Shown in pieces: positions 17,155 through 26,149 of a stretch of DNA of 64,000 bases. Below the pieces are notes generated by a model. It made no database searches and was not told the origin of the DNA. It was given only the letters and a program-made list of their open reading frames with translations. Numbering within the stretch: the first letter of the stretch is position 1; each line of letters begins with the position of its first letter. This DNA is from Halosegnis rubeus (GTDB lineage: Archaea; Halobacteriota; Halobacteria; Halobacteriales; Haloarculaceae). The DNA lies in NCBI RefSeq assembly GCF_009184545.1, contig NZ_QJOW01000003.1, forward strand, positions 77,481-141,480, written 5' to 3'. The translations under genes and the position numbers were made by a program.

Positions 17155-17180
17155 GGTTCAAATCCCTGTCCTGGCGTTTT
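17155..17180 (+). repeat. Duplicated 3' end of tRNA-Ser (att-like scar)
   Basis: A 26-bp exact copy of 17046-17071, that is the T-arm, acceptor 3' strand and first T residues after the tRNA-Ser(GGA) gene. Only the 3' end is repeated, as left by integrases that use tRNA genes as attachment sites. The two copies are only 109 bp apart and no integrase lies between them, so this would be a scar after loss of the element. Confidence 0.8.
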
Positions 17181-17400
17181 AGCGACGGACTACGTCGAGA
17201 GCGACGCAGTGGTGACCCCGGGTCGCGAAGGATTGTGCGACGATAGTGGATATATAAACGAGCGGTTCAGTGTGGTAGCAAGCGAGTTACGTTACACCAT
17301 ACCACAGTGAAGAGTGGTGATAGATTCGGGCGTCTGCAGTCGATTTTTCCGGACGATTCAACACGCTCATCTCGCGTTGCGAGATAGCGACTCCACCACA

Positions 17401-17408
17401 TTTATATA
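17401..17408 (+). promoter_or_regulatory. TATA box of thermosome gene
   Basis: TTTATATA, with a CTCGC-gtt-GCGAG inverted repeat just upstream (about 17370-17382). The TATA centre lies 21 nt before the first ATG (17425) and 30 nt before the second (17434), so the second ATG is a better fit to a short-leader transcript. Archaeal thermosome promoters are heat-inducible; heat regulation here is inferred. Confidence 0.65.
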
Positions 17409-17433
17409 GAACCGTGAGCAAATCATGACCGAC

Positions 17434-19101
17434 ATGAGCCAACAGCGAATGCAGGGCCAGCCGATGGTAATTCTCGGTGAGGACTCCCAGCGGATGAAAG
17501 ACGAGGATGCGCAGGGACACAACATCTCGGCGGCACGCGCCGTCGCCGAGGCCGTGCGTTCGACCCTCGGGCCGAAGGGGATGGACAAGATGCTCGTCTC
17601 CTCGATGGGCGACGTGACCGTCACGAACGACGGCGTCACCATCCTCCAGGAGATGGACATCGACAACCCGACGGCCTCCATGATCGTCGAGGTCGCCGAG
17701 ACGCAGGAGAACGAGGCCGGTGACGGTACGACGACCGCCGTCGCGGTCGCGGGTGAACTCCTCAAGAACGCCGAGGACCTCCTCGAGCAGGATATCCACC
17801 CGACGGCGATCATCAAGGGCTTCCACCTCGCGAGCGAGCAGGCACGCGAGGAGATCGACAACCTCGCGGAGTCCGTCGACCCGACCGACACCGAGCGACT
17901 CCGGAAGGTCGCCGAGACCTCGATGACGGGCAAGGGTGCAGAACTCAACAAGGAGCTGCTCAGCCAGCTCATCGTCGACGCCGTCGAGAGCGTCACGGTC
18001 GAGGCCGACGACGGCAGTCACGTCGTCGACCTCGAGTACATCAACATCGAGACGCAGACCGGCCGCTCCGCCGGCGAGTCCGAACTCCTCAACGGCGCAG
18101 TCATCGACAAGGACCCGGTCCAGGAATCGATGCCGACGAGCCTGACGGACGCGAAGGTGCTGCTCACGAACTCGCCCATCGAGCTGGACGAGACGGACGT
18201 GGACGCCGAGCTCCAGCTCGACTCCCCCGACCAGCTCCAGTCGTTCCTCGACAGCGAGGAAGAACAGCTCCGCGCGAAGGTCGACGCCATCGCCGACACC
18301 GGCGCGGACGTCGTCTTCTGTCAGAAGGGTATCGACGACATGGCCCAGCATTATCTCGCCAAGCGCGGCATCCTCGCCGTGCGCCGGGTCAAGAAGTCCG
18401 ACATCGCCTTCCTGAAGGAGGTCACCGGTGCGAGCGTCGTCTCCGACATCGAGAACGCCACCGCCGACGCGCTCGGTACCGCCGACATCTCGCGTGACGA
18501 CGAGGACGAACTGTTCTACGTCGAGGGCGAGGACAGCCACGGCGTGACGCTCCTGCTTCGCGGCTCCACGGAGCACGTCGTCGACGAACTCGAGCGCGGT
18601 ATCGGCGACGCGCTCGACGTGGTCGCGACGACCGTCTCCGACGGCCGCGTGCTGGCCGGCGGCGGCGCGGCAGAAGTCGAGGTCGCCTCCCGGCTCCGCG
18701 ACTACGCCGACTCCGTCGAGGGTCGCGAACAGCTCGCCGTCGAGGCGTTCGCCGACTCGCTCGAGCTCATCCCGCGCGTGCTCGCCGACAACTCCGGGCT
18801 CGACTCCATCGACACGCTCGTCGACCTGCGTGCGGCCCACGCCGACGGCGAGGTCCACGCCGGACTGGACGTGTTCACCGGCGACGTGGTGAACACCTAC
18901 GACGCCGGCGTCGTCGAGCCAGCCCACGCCAAGGAGCAGGCGATTTCGTCCGCCACCGAGGCCGCGAACCTCGTGCTCAAAATTGACGACATCATCTCCG
19001 CCGGCGACCTCTCCACCGAGGGCGAGGAGGACGAAGGCGGTGCACCCGGCGGTATGGGTGGCGGCATGGGCGGTATGGGTGGCATGGGCGGCATGATGTA
19101 A
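17434..19101 (+). CDS. thsA: Thermosome subunit (group II chaperonin)
   Basis: 555 residues from MSQQRMQGQPM (three more residues if the ATG at 17425 is used). ATP-dependent folding cage with a built-in lid. Seen: MKDEDAQGHNISAARAV, GPKGMDKMLV, the ATP-binding GDGTTTAVAVAGELL (~95), the apical domain, VLAGGGAAEVE (~408) and the C-terminal Gly-Gly-Met repeats that project into the cavity. Full length and intact. Its direction is toward the origin at 29 kb, so it is head-on with a fork leaving that origin. Gene letter is tentative, since haloarchaea have two to three subunits. Confidence 0.97.
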   Translation: MSQQRMQGQPMVILGEDSQRMKDEDAQGHNISAARAVAEAVRSTLGPKGMDKMLVSSMGDVTVTNDGVTILQEMDIDNPTASMIVEVAETQENEAGDGTTTAVAVAGELLKNAEDLLEQDIHPTAIIKGFHLASEQAREEIDNLAESVDPTDTERLRKVAETSMTGKGAELNKELLSQLIVDAVESVTVEADDGSHVVDLEYINIETQTGRSAGESELLNGAVIDKDPVQESMPTSLTDAKVLLTNSPIELDETDVDAELQLDSPDQLQSFLDSEEEQLRAKVDAIADTGADVVFCQKGIDDMAQHYLAKRGILAVRRVKKSDIAFLKEVTGASVVSDIENATADALGTADISRDDEDELFYVEGEDSHGVTLLLRGSTEHVVDELERGIGDALDVVATTVSDGRVLAGGGAAEVEVASRLRDYADSVEGREQLAVEAFADSLELIPRVLADNSGLDSIDTLVDLRAAHADGEVHAGLDVFTGDVVNTYDAGVVEPAHAKEQAISSATEAANLVLKIDDIISAGDLSTEGEEDEGGAPGGMGGGMGGMGGMGGMM

Positions 19102-19426
19102 CTCCACTTTTTACACTTCCTTCACGCGCTTGCAGCGCGCTCAGTCTCTGCTCACGGGCGTATTGCGCCCGTTCGCACGGCCTGCGGGAACTACGTTCCC
19201 GCATCGATGCAAAAACTGGTTGAAAATATGCGCGGGCGGCTCCAGTCGCGCGCCTACGGCGCGCGGTAGTCGCCGCCCGCTACGGCTCACGCCTCCGGCG
19301 TTCGCCGCGCAGTTTCTTTCGACGCTGACCGCACAGCAGCCGCAACGGCACAGCCACAGCAACGGCACAGCGACCGCGTAGCTACAGCACAGTCAGTCAC
19401 CGCACACCAACCGCGACGACAGACTC
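19102..19426. repeat. Non-coding stretch with strong 3-nt-loop hairpins
   Basis: No gene. At least three near-perfect inverted repeats follow the thermosome stop: ACGGGCG / CGCCCGT (~19153-19172), TGCGGGAAC-tac-GTTCCCGCA (~19183-19203) and CGCGCGCC-tac-GGCGCGCG (~19248-19267), the last nested inside GCGGGCGGC / GCCGCCCGC (~19222-19282). A run of CACAGC/CGGCACAG repeats follows at ~19329-19390. It may act partly as a thermosome terminator, but several hairpins are more than is needed. Confidence 0.7.
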
Positions 19427-19951
19427 CTACTCGGGAGCCTCGTACTCCTCGGCGAGCAGGCCGTAGCGGAGCACGTCGATGCGCTCGCCGTCGACGAACG
19501 CTTCCTTCCGGCGGCGACCCTCCTGCACGAAGCCGACGGACTCCATCACCCCCGCCGAGGCGTCGTTCGTCGCGTACACGTCACCCGTGAGCTTCGCGAC
19601 TCGACGCTCGCCGAACGCGTACTGCGCGAGCAGATGCAGCGCCTCGCTCGTGTACCCGTTCCCCCAGTGCTCGGGGTCGAGGTAGTAGCTGATGTTCGCG
19701 GTACCCCACGTGCCGGGGTCGTCGATGCCGATTGTGCCGACCGGCTCGCCGTCGAGTCCGATGAGCAGCGTCGTGCCCTCGTCGTCGCTCGTAATCCACT
19801 CCTCTTCGTCGTGGAGGGCAATCGGGGTCGTCATTCCGAGGTCCTGTCGAATCGCCGGCTGATTCACCAGCTGTTGGATGGTCTCGGCGTCTGACTCCTC
19901 GATGACGTGGAGGTCGATGCGGTCACCCTCGATGAACACGGGACCGGGCAT
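19427..19951 (-). CDS. GNAT-family N-acetyltransferase (RimJ/RimL-like)
   Basis: 174 residues. It transfers acetyl from acetyl-CoA to an amine; RimJ/RimL relatives acetylate protein N-termini, but the substrate here is unknown. The CoA-binding pyrophosphate loop is PEHWGNGYTSEAL (~94-106), preceded by the beta-strand ANISYYLD and followed by VYATNDASAGVMESVGF (~126-142), the typical C-terminal GNAT pattern. Confidence 0.88.
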   Translation of the reverse strand: MPGPVFIEGDRIDLHVIEESDAETIQQLVNQPAIRQDLGMTTPIALHDEEEWITSDDEGTTLLIGLDGEPVGTIGIDDPGTWGTANISYYLDPEHWGNGYTSEALHLLAQYAFGERRVAKLTGDVYATNDASAGVMESVGFVQEGRRRKEAFVDGERIDVLRYGLLAEEYEAPE

Positions 19952-20056
19952 ACCCTCGCTGGGACGCGGGCCGCAAAGAAGCTACTTCGAGTGTGATACG
20001 CGAACGCACACTTCCACCCGAAACGGTGGCGTTTTCGATATATAGCCGACCCCTGT

Positions 20057-20437
20057 TCAGTTGCGGCGTACGGGGGTCTCCTGTCTGGCGAACTTCCCCC
20101 AGAGCGCGCGGCGGTCGGCCGCCTCGCGGTACAGCCGTTCGCGCAGGCGGTTGTAGTCGCTGAACTGCCGGAGGAAATCGAGTGTATCGTCGGATTTCGG
20201 CGGGGCGAGGTCGCTCCGCTCGAACGCCTGTTCGATGGCCTCGCCGAAGGAGTACACCTGCTCGTCCGTGATGAGGTGTGCTCCCTCCCGCCAGTCTTCG
20301 GGGAGTCGCTCACGCTGCTCGTCGTCGAGGTCGGAAAAGCCGATGACGGCGAGCTCGGAGTGGTCGATGAGCCGCTGGGCACACCACGTACAGAAGCCGC
20401 ACTCGTCGTCGTACACGAACGTCGCTGACTCCGTCAT
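20057..20437 (-). CDS. DCC1-like thiol-disulfide oxidoreductase (DUF393)
   Basis: 126 residues. The thioredoxin-like CxxC motif with its leading aspartates is at the N-terminus: FVYDDECGFCTWCAQ (C13 and C16), which gives the DCC family its name. Then a SDLDDEQRERLP segment and a C-terminal LRERLYREAADRRALW helix, typical of the family. A cytoplasmic or membrane-near redox role is inferred. No signal peptide. Confidence 0.85.
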   Translation of the reverse strand: MTESATFVYDDECGFCTWCAQRLIDHSELAVIGFSDLDDEQRERLPEDWREGAHLITDEQVYSFGEAIEQAFERSDLAPPKSDDTLDFLRQFSDYNRLRERLYREAADRRALWGKFARQETPVRRN

Positions 20438-20478
20438 GGCTCGAAGTACGCGGGCGATAGCCTTCCGTGTTTCCCGAC

Positions 20479-20952
20479 TCAGTCCCAGTACTCGACGGCG
20501 TCGCCGCGCCGGTAGAAGCCCGACACCGACCGCTCGCCGTCACCGCCCGGCGGCGAGCCGGCCATCACGCCGAGACCGTCCACCTCGGGGTACACGAGCA
20601 CGTCCGGCTCGTGCATCGTCGAGACGGCGAGATACCGCAGCGGCTCGTCCCCGTCGTTCACGATCTGGTGCGCGCCCGACGCGTCGGCCGGACAGGCGAC
20701 GTACTCCCCCGGTTCGAGCGCCACGTCCTCGGCCTCCTCACCCCGCCGGAGAGTCCCCTCGCCAGCGAGCACGTAGAACGCCTCCTCGTTTCCGGTGTGG
20801 TAGTGCAGCGACCACGGTCGCTCGCCGGGGTCGAGTTCGTACAGCGAGCAGCCGAGGTCCTCACCATCGCTCGCTGCAGCCAGTTTCTTCCGCTGGAACG
20901 CCGTCTCCTCGCCCTCCTGGTCGGTCCACTCGATGTCGGCTTCGTTGACCAT
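20479..20952 (-). CDS. Cupin-domain protein
   Basis: 157 residues. One conserved cupin barrel: motif 1 LHYHTGNEEAFYVLAGEGTL (~67-86) supplies metal-binding His/His/Glu, motif 2 EPGEYVACPADASGAHQIV (~101-119) the last His. Cupins of this kind bind a sugar or small molecule, or act as dioxygenase or isomerase. I cannot choose. It lies 41 bp from the DCC1 gene on the same strand. Confidence 0.85.
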   Translation of the reverse strand: MVNEADIEWTDQEGEETAFQRKKLAAASDGEDLGCSLYELDPGERPWSLHYHTGNEEAFYVLAGEGTLRRGEEAEDVALEPGEYVACPADASGAHQIVNDGDEPLRYLAVSTMHEPDVLVYPEVDGLGVMAGSPPGGDGERSVSGFYRRGDAVEYWD

Positions 20953-21040
20953 GCGACAGAGAATGGCAGACAGCTACTAAATCATCGTGAGCGGTCGCGG
21001 TGGCTGTGCTGTCGCTGTGCAGTTAGCGCAAAAAGTGGGG

Positions 21041-24000
21041 TTACATGAAGTCGCTGATGCTCCCCTGTTTGTTTTTGTCGTTCTCGAAGATGGATTCCAG
21101 CGACCGCTCGAGAATCTTCAGCCGCTGTTTAGTGTACTCACGGCAGCCGAACTCGTCGGCAACGCGGATTGCCACGTCCATGTACTTGTTGACGGACCCC
21201 TCGTGTACCGTGAGGTTCACGCGTCCGCCACACTCCCGACAGTCGCCGGTCAGGGGCATCCGGCGGTACTTCTCGCCGCAGTCGAGACACCGCGTCTCCT
21301 GCCGGCTGAAGGCGCGCAGATTCCCGATGAGGTCCGGCAGGAAGTGGTACTCGATGACCCGCTCTGCCACGTCCGTCTCGTCGACGGCGCGGAGCTTGCG
21401 CGCCAATTCGAGTTGGGCGTCCATCTTGTCCATCATGCTCCCAAGCGTCTTGTACGCCGAGAGGTCCGGCCCGAGCGCGATATCCGTCGTGTCGTGAGTG
21501 TGGTCGAAGCCGCTGTACTCCCTGGACGTGCCGAGGGTGTCTTCTGCGATTTGGATATCAACGTCCTCGGGGTCGGCCTGCTCGCGGGTCGCCTCGTAGA
21601 ACTCCCGGGGGTACCGGTCCACGATGTCCATGTTGTGCGCCTCGTCGTCGATTTCCGAGGGGTCGATACGGGAGGACATCACCAGCGGCGCGTCCATCTG
21701 GCCACCGCGCTGGTCGGGGAGATACTCCTTCGAGAAGTTCAGGAGACCGTCCATCAGGAGCATTACACAGTCTTCGTCGCCGTCACACTGCTTCGTCGAG
21801 AGGTCGTTCGCGACGAGCGAGTGTGTTTCCTCAACGGTGAGACAGTAGGTGTGGTCGGTGTCTGCAGATTCGTGAGACACAGACGCCACATCTTCAACGA
21901 GATACTCGCCGGTCCCGTCGGTGAAGACGCGACGGCTGCGGTGGTCAATCGACTCGATTTGAGCGTCGAGAGTCTGTTGTTTTCGCGAGAGGTGGAATCC
22001 GACCGTCTCAGCAAACGCGACGGCGTCCTCAGAAGAGACGCTGAGGACGTACGAACGCGCCGACATCGAATCGTCGTTGCTCTCGTACGAATCAGGGAAC
22101 TGCTCTCGGAGCGATACCGGGTCTGTAATACTGACCGACGCGGCGATACCGAGTCGGGTCAGTAGAGCGAGTAAATCCTCCTTGAGTTCTCGGCTCACCG
22201 TCGTTGCGCGTACCTCGATTGCGTTCGTGCTCGCAGTTCCGTCACCGCTGAAGTAGCCGCGAAGGTAGCCACTCACCACCTCAGCTGGACTGTCGAAAAG
22301 ACACTGTGGAACACACTTCGTCTCCGCGGACGTTTCGGCGTCGATAACAGTATCGAAGAAGGTGCGGAGCAAACGCCCGGAAACCGTGACTTTCGCATCG
22401 TTTTCACGGTAGGGGTCGACACCGAACTCTTCGCGGAACACCTGAGCGAAGAAGTTCCGCGCTTCCGATTCGGTGCCGCAAATCGTGGTCTGGTGAATCG
22501 TTCCTTTTTCCGTCTCCTGTGTGCGGGTGAACCCTTCCGCCGCGTAGTATCCGAGCAGCGTTGCGACCTGCTCGTTCAGTTCGATGTGCCGGTCGATACT
22601 CGTCCGGTCGTGTTTCAGTCCCAACTCCACGCCGTCGGGAATCGAATCAAGCAGTGTGTCGGTGTCCTCAACGATGTCGAGTAGGACGGACACAGGGATA
22701 CTCTCTCGGTAGAGGTAGTTGCTCAGTCGCTTCTTCGTCATCCCAAGGTGGTCTGCGGTGCTCTGTAGGGGGTAGAACGCACCGTCCCAATCGTCGGCAA
22801 GTCGTGTCTCAAATAAATCGTAGTAGAACTCCTTGTCCAGTCCCTGAATCATCAGCCGGTCGACCGGCACGCTCTCAGCGTCGATGAACTCACGAAGCAG
22901 GTCGAACGTTCGCTGTGTGTCGGCGAACTCGACTGAATCGAGGGAGGATGGCTTGAGAACTGAGTCGGCTTCATCGATATCCATAGCTCGCTTGTCCGTG
23001 AGTTCACCGTCTTCGAAGACGTGCATCTCGTGGTCGGAGGTGACTGTCATCTCTCGCCCGCTTCGTGTCTCAATCCGGACCATGTGTTCCGGTGCATCGT
23101 GTTTCGAGACAGCGTCGACTCGCTGCAGAGTCGTGCCGTCATCGGTCACAGACGGAACGAACACATCGCCGTCGAGTTCCTGAACGAGCGTCCCGAAATC
23201 GTCCTCGCGGACGGTCGCGGGGTCGAGCCGAGATTCGACGAACTCCTCGATACGACCGTGGTGCCACTCGTCACTCTCGTCGCGGTACCACAACTTCGTC
23301 TCGGGGTGGAAGCAGTTGCGGCGCTTCGCGGCGTGGAAGTACGGATGCGCGTAGCCGACGGCCGCGGAGGTGAAGCCGATGACGCGGCCGACGACCGCCG
23401 CCGAGGTGTGGGGAGCCATCCCGAACACGAGTTCGCCCACCAGCTCCTCGCGGTCGTCGAGTTCGTAGAAGGGGTCCAGCCCGTAGTAGCGTTCGAGCAG
23501 GTCGTCGACGTAGTCGGCGGTGCGGAGCATGTGTTCGGCCGCGCCGTCGGGGAGGACGATATCCTGCACCTGTAGCTCGACCAGCTGGTCGTCGTGGCGC
23601 AGGGGTTCGCCGTCGATGTCCGTCTCGTAGCCCAACTCGCGCAGTTGGTCGACGGTCACGTCGAGTTCCGCCGCCCGGACGGAGGTGACGGGGAGGTCGG
23701 TCATGTCGTAGCGGACGGTTCCGTCCTTGAACGCGGAGACTTCGTTTTTCGCGCGGAGGACACCCTTTTCGAGCGGCTCGGGAATCTTGTGCGTCGAGGT
23801 GAGCCCCTTCACGCCTTTGAGGATGTCGTAGGAGCCGGCGCGTTCACCGACCGCCTCGTGAGCGTCGCGAAGCTCCTGGTTCAAATCGAGGTTGCGGTAC
23901 TCGGTAGAACGGGCGAGCGTCTCACACCGGTGACACTCGGCCCGACCTGACTCGTCGGGTTCCACGTCGCGCTCGCAGTCGGGACAGACGTAGTGTGGCT

Positions 24001-26149
24001 CCGTCCACGCGCCGCAGTCGCGACAGCGACCGCGGAAGGTGCTGGTGTCGCAGTCCGGACACCGCCGGCGCGCGACCTCCACGTCGACCTCGCCGGGGGA
24101 GGCGGCCGACACGTCGCGCTGTTTGGCCGCGCCGGTCACGTCACGCTGGCTTCCCCCCGCCTCGCCGATGGGGAAGAGGGTGTGGACCGCCGGCGACATC
24201 TCGCGCTGTTCGGACTTCTCTGGGCGGCCCATCCGGTTGCCGATGCGGGTGGGCGCTCGCTCCTGCAGGTCGAACGGCGCGACCTCGGTTGCGGCGCGGT
24301 GGGCGTTCTCGCCGTCGGCCCACTCGCGCGCCTCGCGAGAAAGGGTCTCCCACGTCCGGTCGAGGTCGTCGGTCAGCCCGAGCGAGCGGACGAACGGGAC
24401 GGCATCGGGGACCGAGACGGTTTCATCACCCTGAGTGTGCTCGATCACGAGCGTTTCGAGTGCGTCGGTGACCGCCTCGGTGTTCGGCAGGACGAGCGTC
24501 TGTGTGGCCGACGGCTCGCTCGGGGCTTCAAGCAGGCCGCCGTCGGTCTCGGCGAAGCGTCCCGACTCCGCGACTGTCGCCGCAAGCGACTCGAACGCCT
24601 CGACGGAGAGGTCGTGCCAGAGGTAGGTGTAGCTGGGGTGCAGCGGGGCGTCGTACTCGTCGGCCCACGCGAGCGCTTGCTCGGCATCGGGGTGTTCGAG
24701 GCCGACGGCGGGATCGTCAGCGAGCGCCTGTACGTCCGCGCCCGCGGCCGCGAGGTCCTGTTGCCACCACTCGGCGACGTAGGAGGCCGGGACGAGCGGA
24801 TGGTTGTTCTCCACGAACTCGCCGTAGTTGACGAGATACTCGCCCAAATCGAGGATCTCGACGACGCCGTTGTGCACCTCCTTCGCCTCCGCCGGGTCGT
24901 CGATACGCCGCACGTCGCCGTTGGCGAGTTTGACCGTCGGTCCCTCAATGGAATCGACCGGAATGACGCCGCCCGCCTTCCCCGGGCGTTCGGTCTTGAT
25001 TTGGGTGCCGGTCGCGAGGAAGTCGTCGACGATATGCATCGTCGCGGGGTGGACGCCGGCGGTCGCGAAGCCGTGGTTTCGCGCGCGACCGTAGCGGAGT
25101 CGGAACCCACCGCTCTCTGAGGGGTGTCCGAACACCGGCCGCCCGGCGATGAGGTCGCGCAGGAACTTCTGTGACGGTTCGGCTCGCGGCGGGCCGGTCG
25201 GTCCGGTCGGCTCGGTCTGGTCGCCACCGGTTTCATCATCGTACTGTTCGTCGTCGGCCTCGGCGTCCGCGTCGTCCCCCTCAGTTTCGTCTGGACTCGC
25301 CTCCTCCGTGTCCTCGTAGTAGGTGCCGTCGATGAGGTCCTGTAGCCACGGCCAGTCGATTTCCTCGAGCTGGCGGGTATACCGTTGAATCTTCGGTGCC
25401 TTGAGCGCGATCCCCTCGGCGAGGACGAGACACATCCCGCCGCGGGCAGAGTTGGTGTCGACGCGTTCGAGGTCGCGAAAGCCCGACACTTCCTCATCGC
25501 CCGTGGGTTCCCCGTCCAGCATCACGGGCATGTGATCAGCGATGAACTTCGTCTCCTTGTCTTTGGGCGTGTACTGGAGCCCGGTCTCCTTGTCGTACAG
25601 CGCGATCTCCTCGGCGTAGCGTTCCGTCTCGTCGGTGCGGGCGTTGTACTCCTCGATGCCCAGCAGGGCGCGCGCGTAGTCACCTACGAGGACGGACAGC
25701 GCCTGTGCCGTCCCGCCCGCGGAGCGAATCGGGCCGGCGTAGTAGATGTTGATGAACTCCGTGCCGTCGTCGTTCTCAAGCAGTTCGACCCGGTCGATTC
25801 CCTCGATTGGAGCCGCGACGACACCCTCGGTGAGGAGCGCGACGGCTGTCCGGACTGCTCCCTCCACCTTTCCGGCCCGGGAGTCGTAGTCGCCGACCGT
25901 TCCCTCCACGAAGTCGGTCACGAGTTCGAGAGCGGCCTCCTCACGTGACATCTCGCCTTCGAGTTCGCGCACGCGCTCGGCGACACCTTCGATGCCGAGG
26001 ATGTTTTCGACGCGGTCGGCCATGTCCTTCGCGACCGGAATCTCCACCTCTGGCTTTGGGTCCTCGCCGCGCGTCTTTGCCTCCTCGGCCACGTCGAAGG
26101 CGGCATCGAGCTGTCTTTCGAGCTGTGCGAAGTACGCCTCGTCGTCCAT
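21041..26149 (-). CDS. polC: DNA polymerase D large (catalytic) subunit DP2, intein-containing
   Basis: 1702-residue precursor; 1193 residues after removal of the intein (946-1454). PolD is the euryarchaeal replicative polymerase, with a two-barrel RNA-polymerase-like active site. Seen: N-terminal GPIRSAGGTAQALSV (~140), a halophile acidic linker (~285-315), zinc ribbons CPDC...CRDCG...CPDC...CHRC (~715-765), the catalytic motif split by the intein (KRRN / CDGDEDC, acidic pair D1456 and D1458) and a C-terminal zinc site CLDCGEKY...CRECGG. It ends KQGSISDFM, a PCNA-binding-like tail. Abuts the PPC gene with no gap. The small subunit (polB/DP1) is not in the window. Confidence 0.96.
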   Translation of the reverse strand: MDDEAYFAQLERQLDAAFDVAEEAKTRGEDPKPEVEIPVAKDMADRVENILGIEGVAERVRELEGEMSREEAALELVTDFVEGTVGDYDSRAGKVEGAVRTAVALLTEGVVAAPIEGIDRVELLENDDGTEFINIYYAGPIRSAGGTAQALSVLVGDYARALLGIEEYNARTDETERYAEEIALYDKETGLQYTPKDKETKFIADHMPVMLDGEPTGDEEVSGFRDLERVDTNSARGGMCLVLAEGIALKAPKIQRYTRQLEEIDWPWLQDLIDGTYYEDTEEASPDETEGDDADAEADDEQYDDETGGDQTEPTGPTGPPRAEPSQKFLRDLIAGRPVFGHPSESGGFRLRYGRARNHGFATAGVHPATMHIVDDFLATGTQIKTERPGKAGGVIPVDSIEGPTVKLANGDVRRIDDPAEAKEVHNGVVEILDLGEYLVNYGEFVENNHPLVPASYVAEWWQQDLAAAGADVQALADDPAVGLEHPDAEQALAWADEYDAPLHPSYTYLWHDLSVEAFESLAATVAESGRFAETDGGLLEAPSEPSATQTLVLPNTEAVTDALETLVIEHTQGDETVSVPDAVPFVRSLGLTDDLDRTWETLSREAREWADGENAHRAATEVAPFDLQERAPTRIGNRMGRPEKSEQREMSPAVHTLFPIGEAGGSQRDVTGAAKQRDVSAASPGEVDVEVARRRCPDCDTSTFRGRCRDCGAWTEPHYVCPDCERDVEPDESGRAECHRCETLARSTEYRNLDLNQELRDAHEAVGERAGSYDILKGVKGLTSTHKIPEPLEKGVLRAKNEVSAFKDGTVRYDMTDLPVTSVRAAELDVTVDQLRELGYETDIDGEPLRHDDQLVELQVQDIVLPDGAAEHMLRTADYVDDLLERYYGLDPFYELDDREELVGELVFGMAPHTSAAVVGRVIGFTSAAVGYAHPYFHAAKRRNCFHPETKLWYRDESDEWHHGRIEEFVESRLDPATVREDDFGTLVQELDGDVFVPSVTDDGTTLQRVDAVSKHDAPEHMVRIETRSGREMTVTSDHEMHVFEDGELTDKRAMDIDEADSVLKPSSLDSVEFADTQRTFDLLREFIDAESVPVDRLMIQGLDKEFYYDLFETRLADDWDGAFYPLQSTADHLGMTKKRLSNYLYRESIPVSVLLDIVEDTDTLLDSIPDGVELGLKHDRTSIDRHIELNEQVATLLGYYAAEGFTRTQETEKGTIHQTTICGTESEARNFFAQVFREEFGVDPYRENDAKVTVSGRLLRTFFDTVIDAETSAETKCVPQCLFDSPAEVVSGYLRGYFSGDGTASTNAIEVRATTVSRELKEDLLALLTRLGIAASVSITDPVSLREQFPDSYESNDDSMSARSYVLSVSSEDAVAFAETVGFHLSRKQQTLDAQIESIDHRSRRVFTDGTGEYLVEDVASVSHESADTDHTYCLTVEETHSLVANDLSTKQCDGDEDCVMLLMDGLLNFSKEYLPDQRGGQMDAPLVMSSRIDPSEIDDEAHNMDIVDRYPREFYEATREQADPEDVDIQIAEDTLGTSREYSGFDHTHDTTDIALGPDLSAYKTLGSMMDKMDAQLELARKLRAVDETDVAERVIEYHFLPDLIGNLRAFSRQETRCLDCGEKYRRMPLTGDCRECGGRVNLTVHEGSVNKYMDVAIRVADEFGCREYTKQRLKILERSLESIFENDKNKQGSISDFM
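21788..23314 (-). other. Intein in PolD DP2 with LAGLIDADG endonuclease, C-terminal Gln
   Basis: 509 residues (946-1454 of the precursor), placed between KRRN and CDGDEDC. Splicing blocks: block A begins CFHPETKLWY (nucleophile Cys1); block B VTSDHEMHVFEDG; block F/G TYCLTVEETHSLVAND ending STKQ, then Cys+1. Two LAGLIDADG helices are seen, LLGYYAAEG and LRGYFSGDG, so it may be an active homing endonuclease. The last residue is Gln and not the usual Asn; PolD inteins of Pyrococcus are known to splice with Gln. Removal restores the catalytic motif. Confidence 0.93.

Noticed and set aside
17287-19107. 606-codon minus-strand frame
   Set aside because: Exact antisense of the thermosome gene; high-GC genomes keep such frames open. 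Val/Asp/Arg-rich with no domain.
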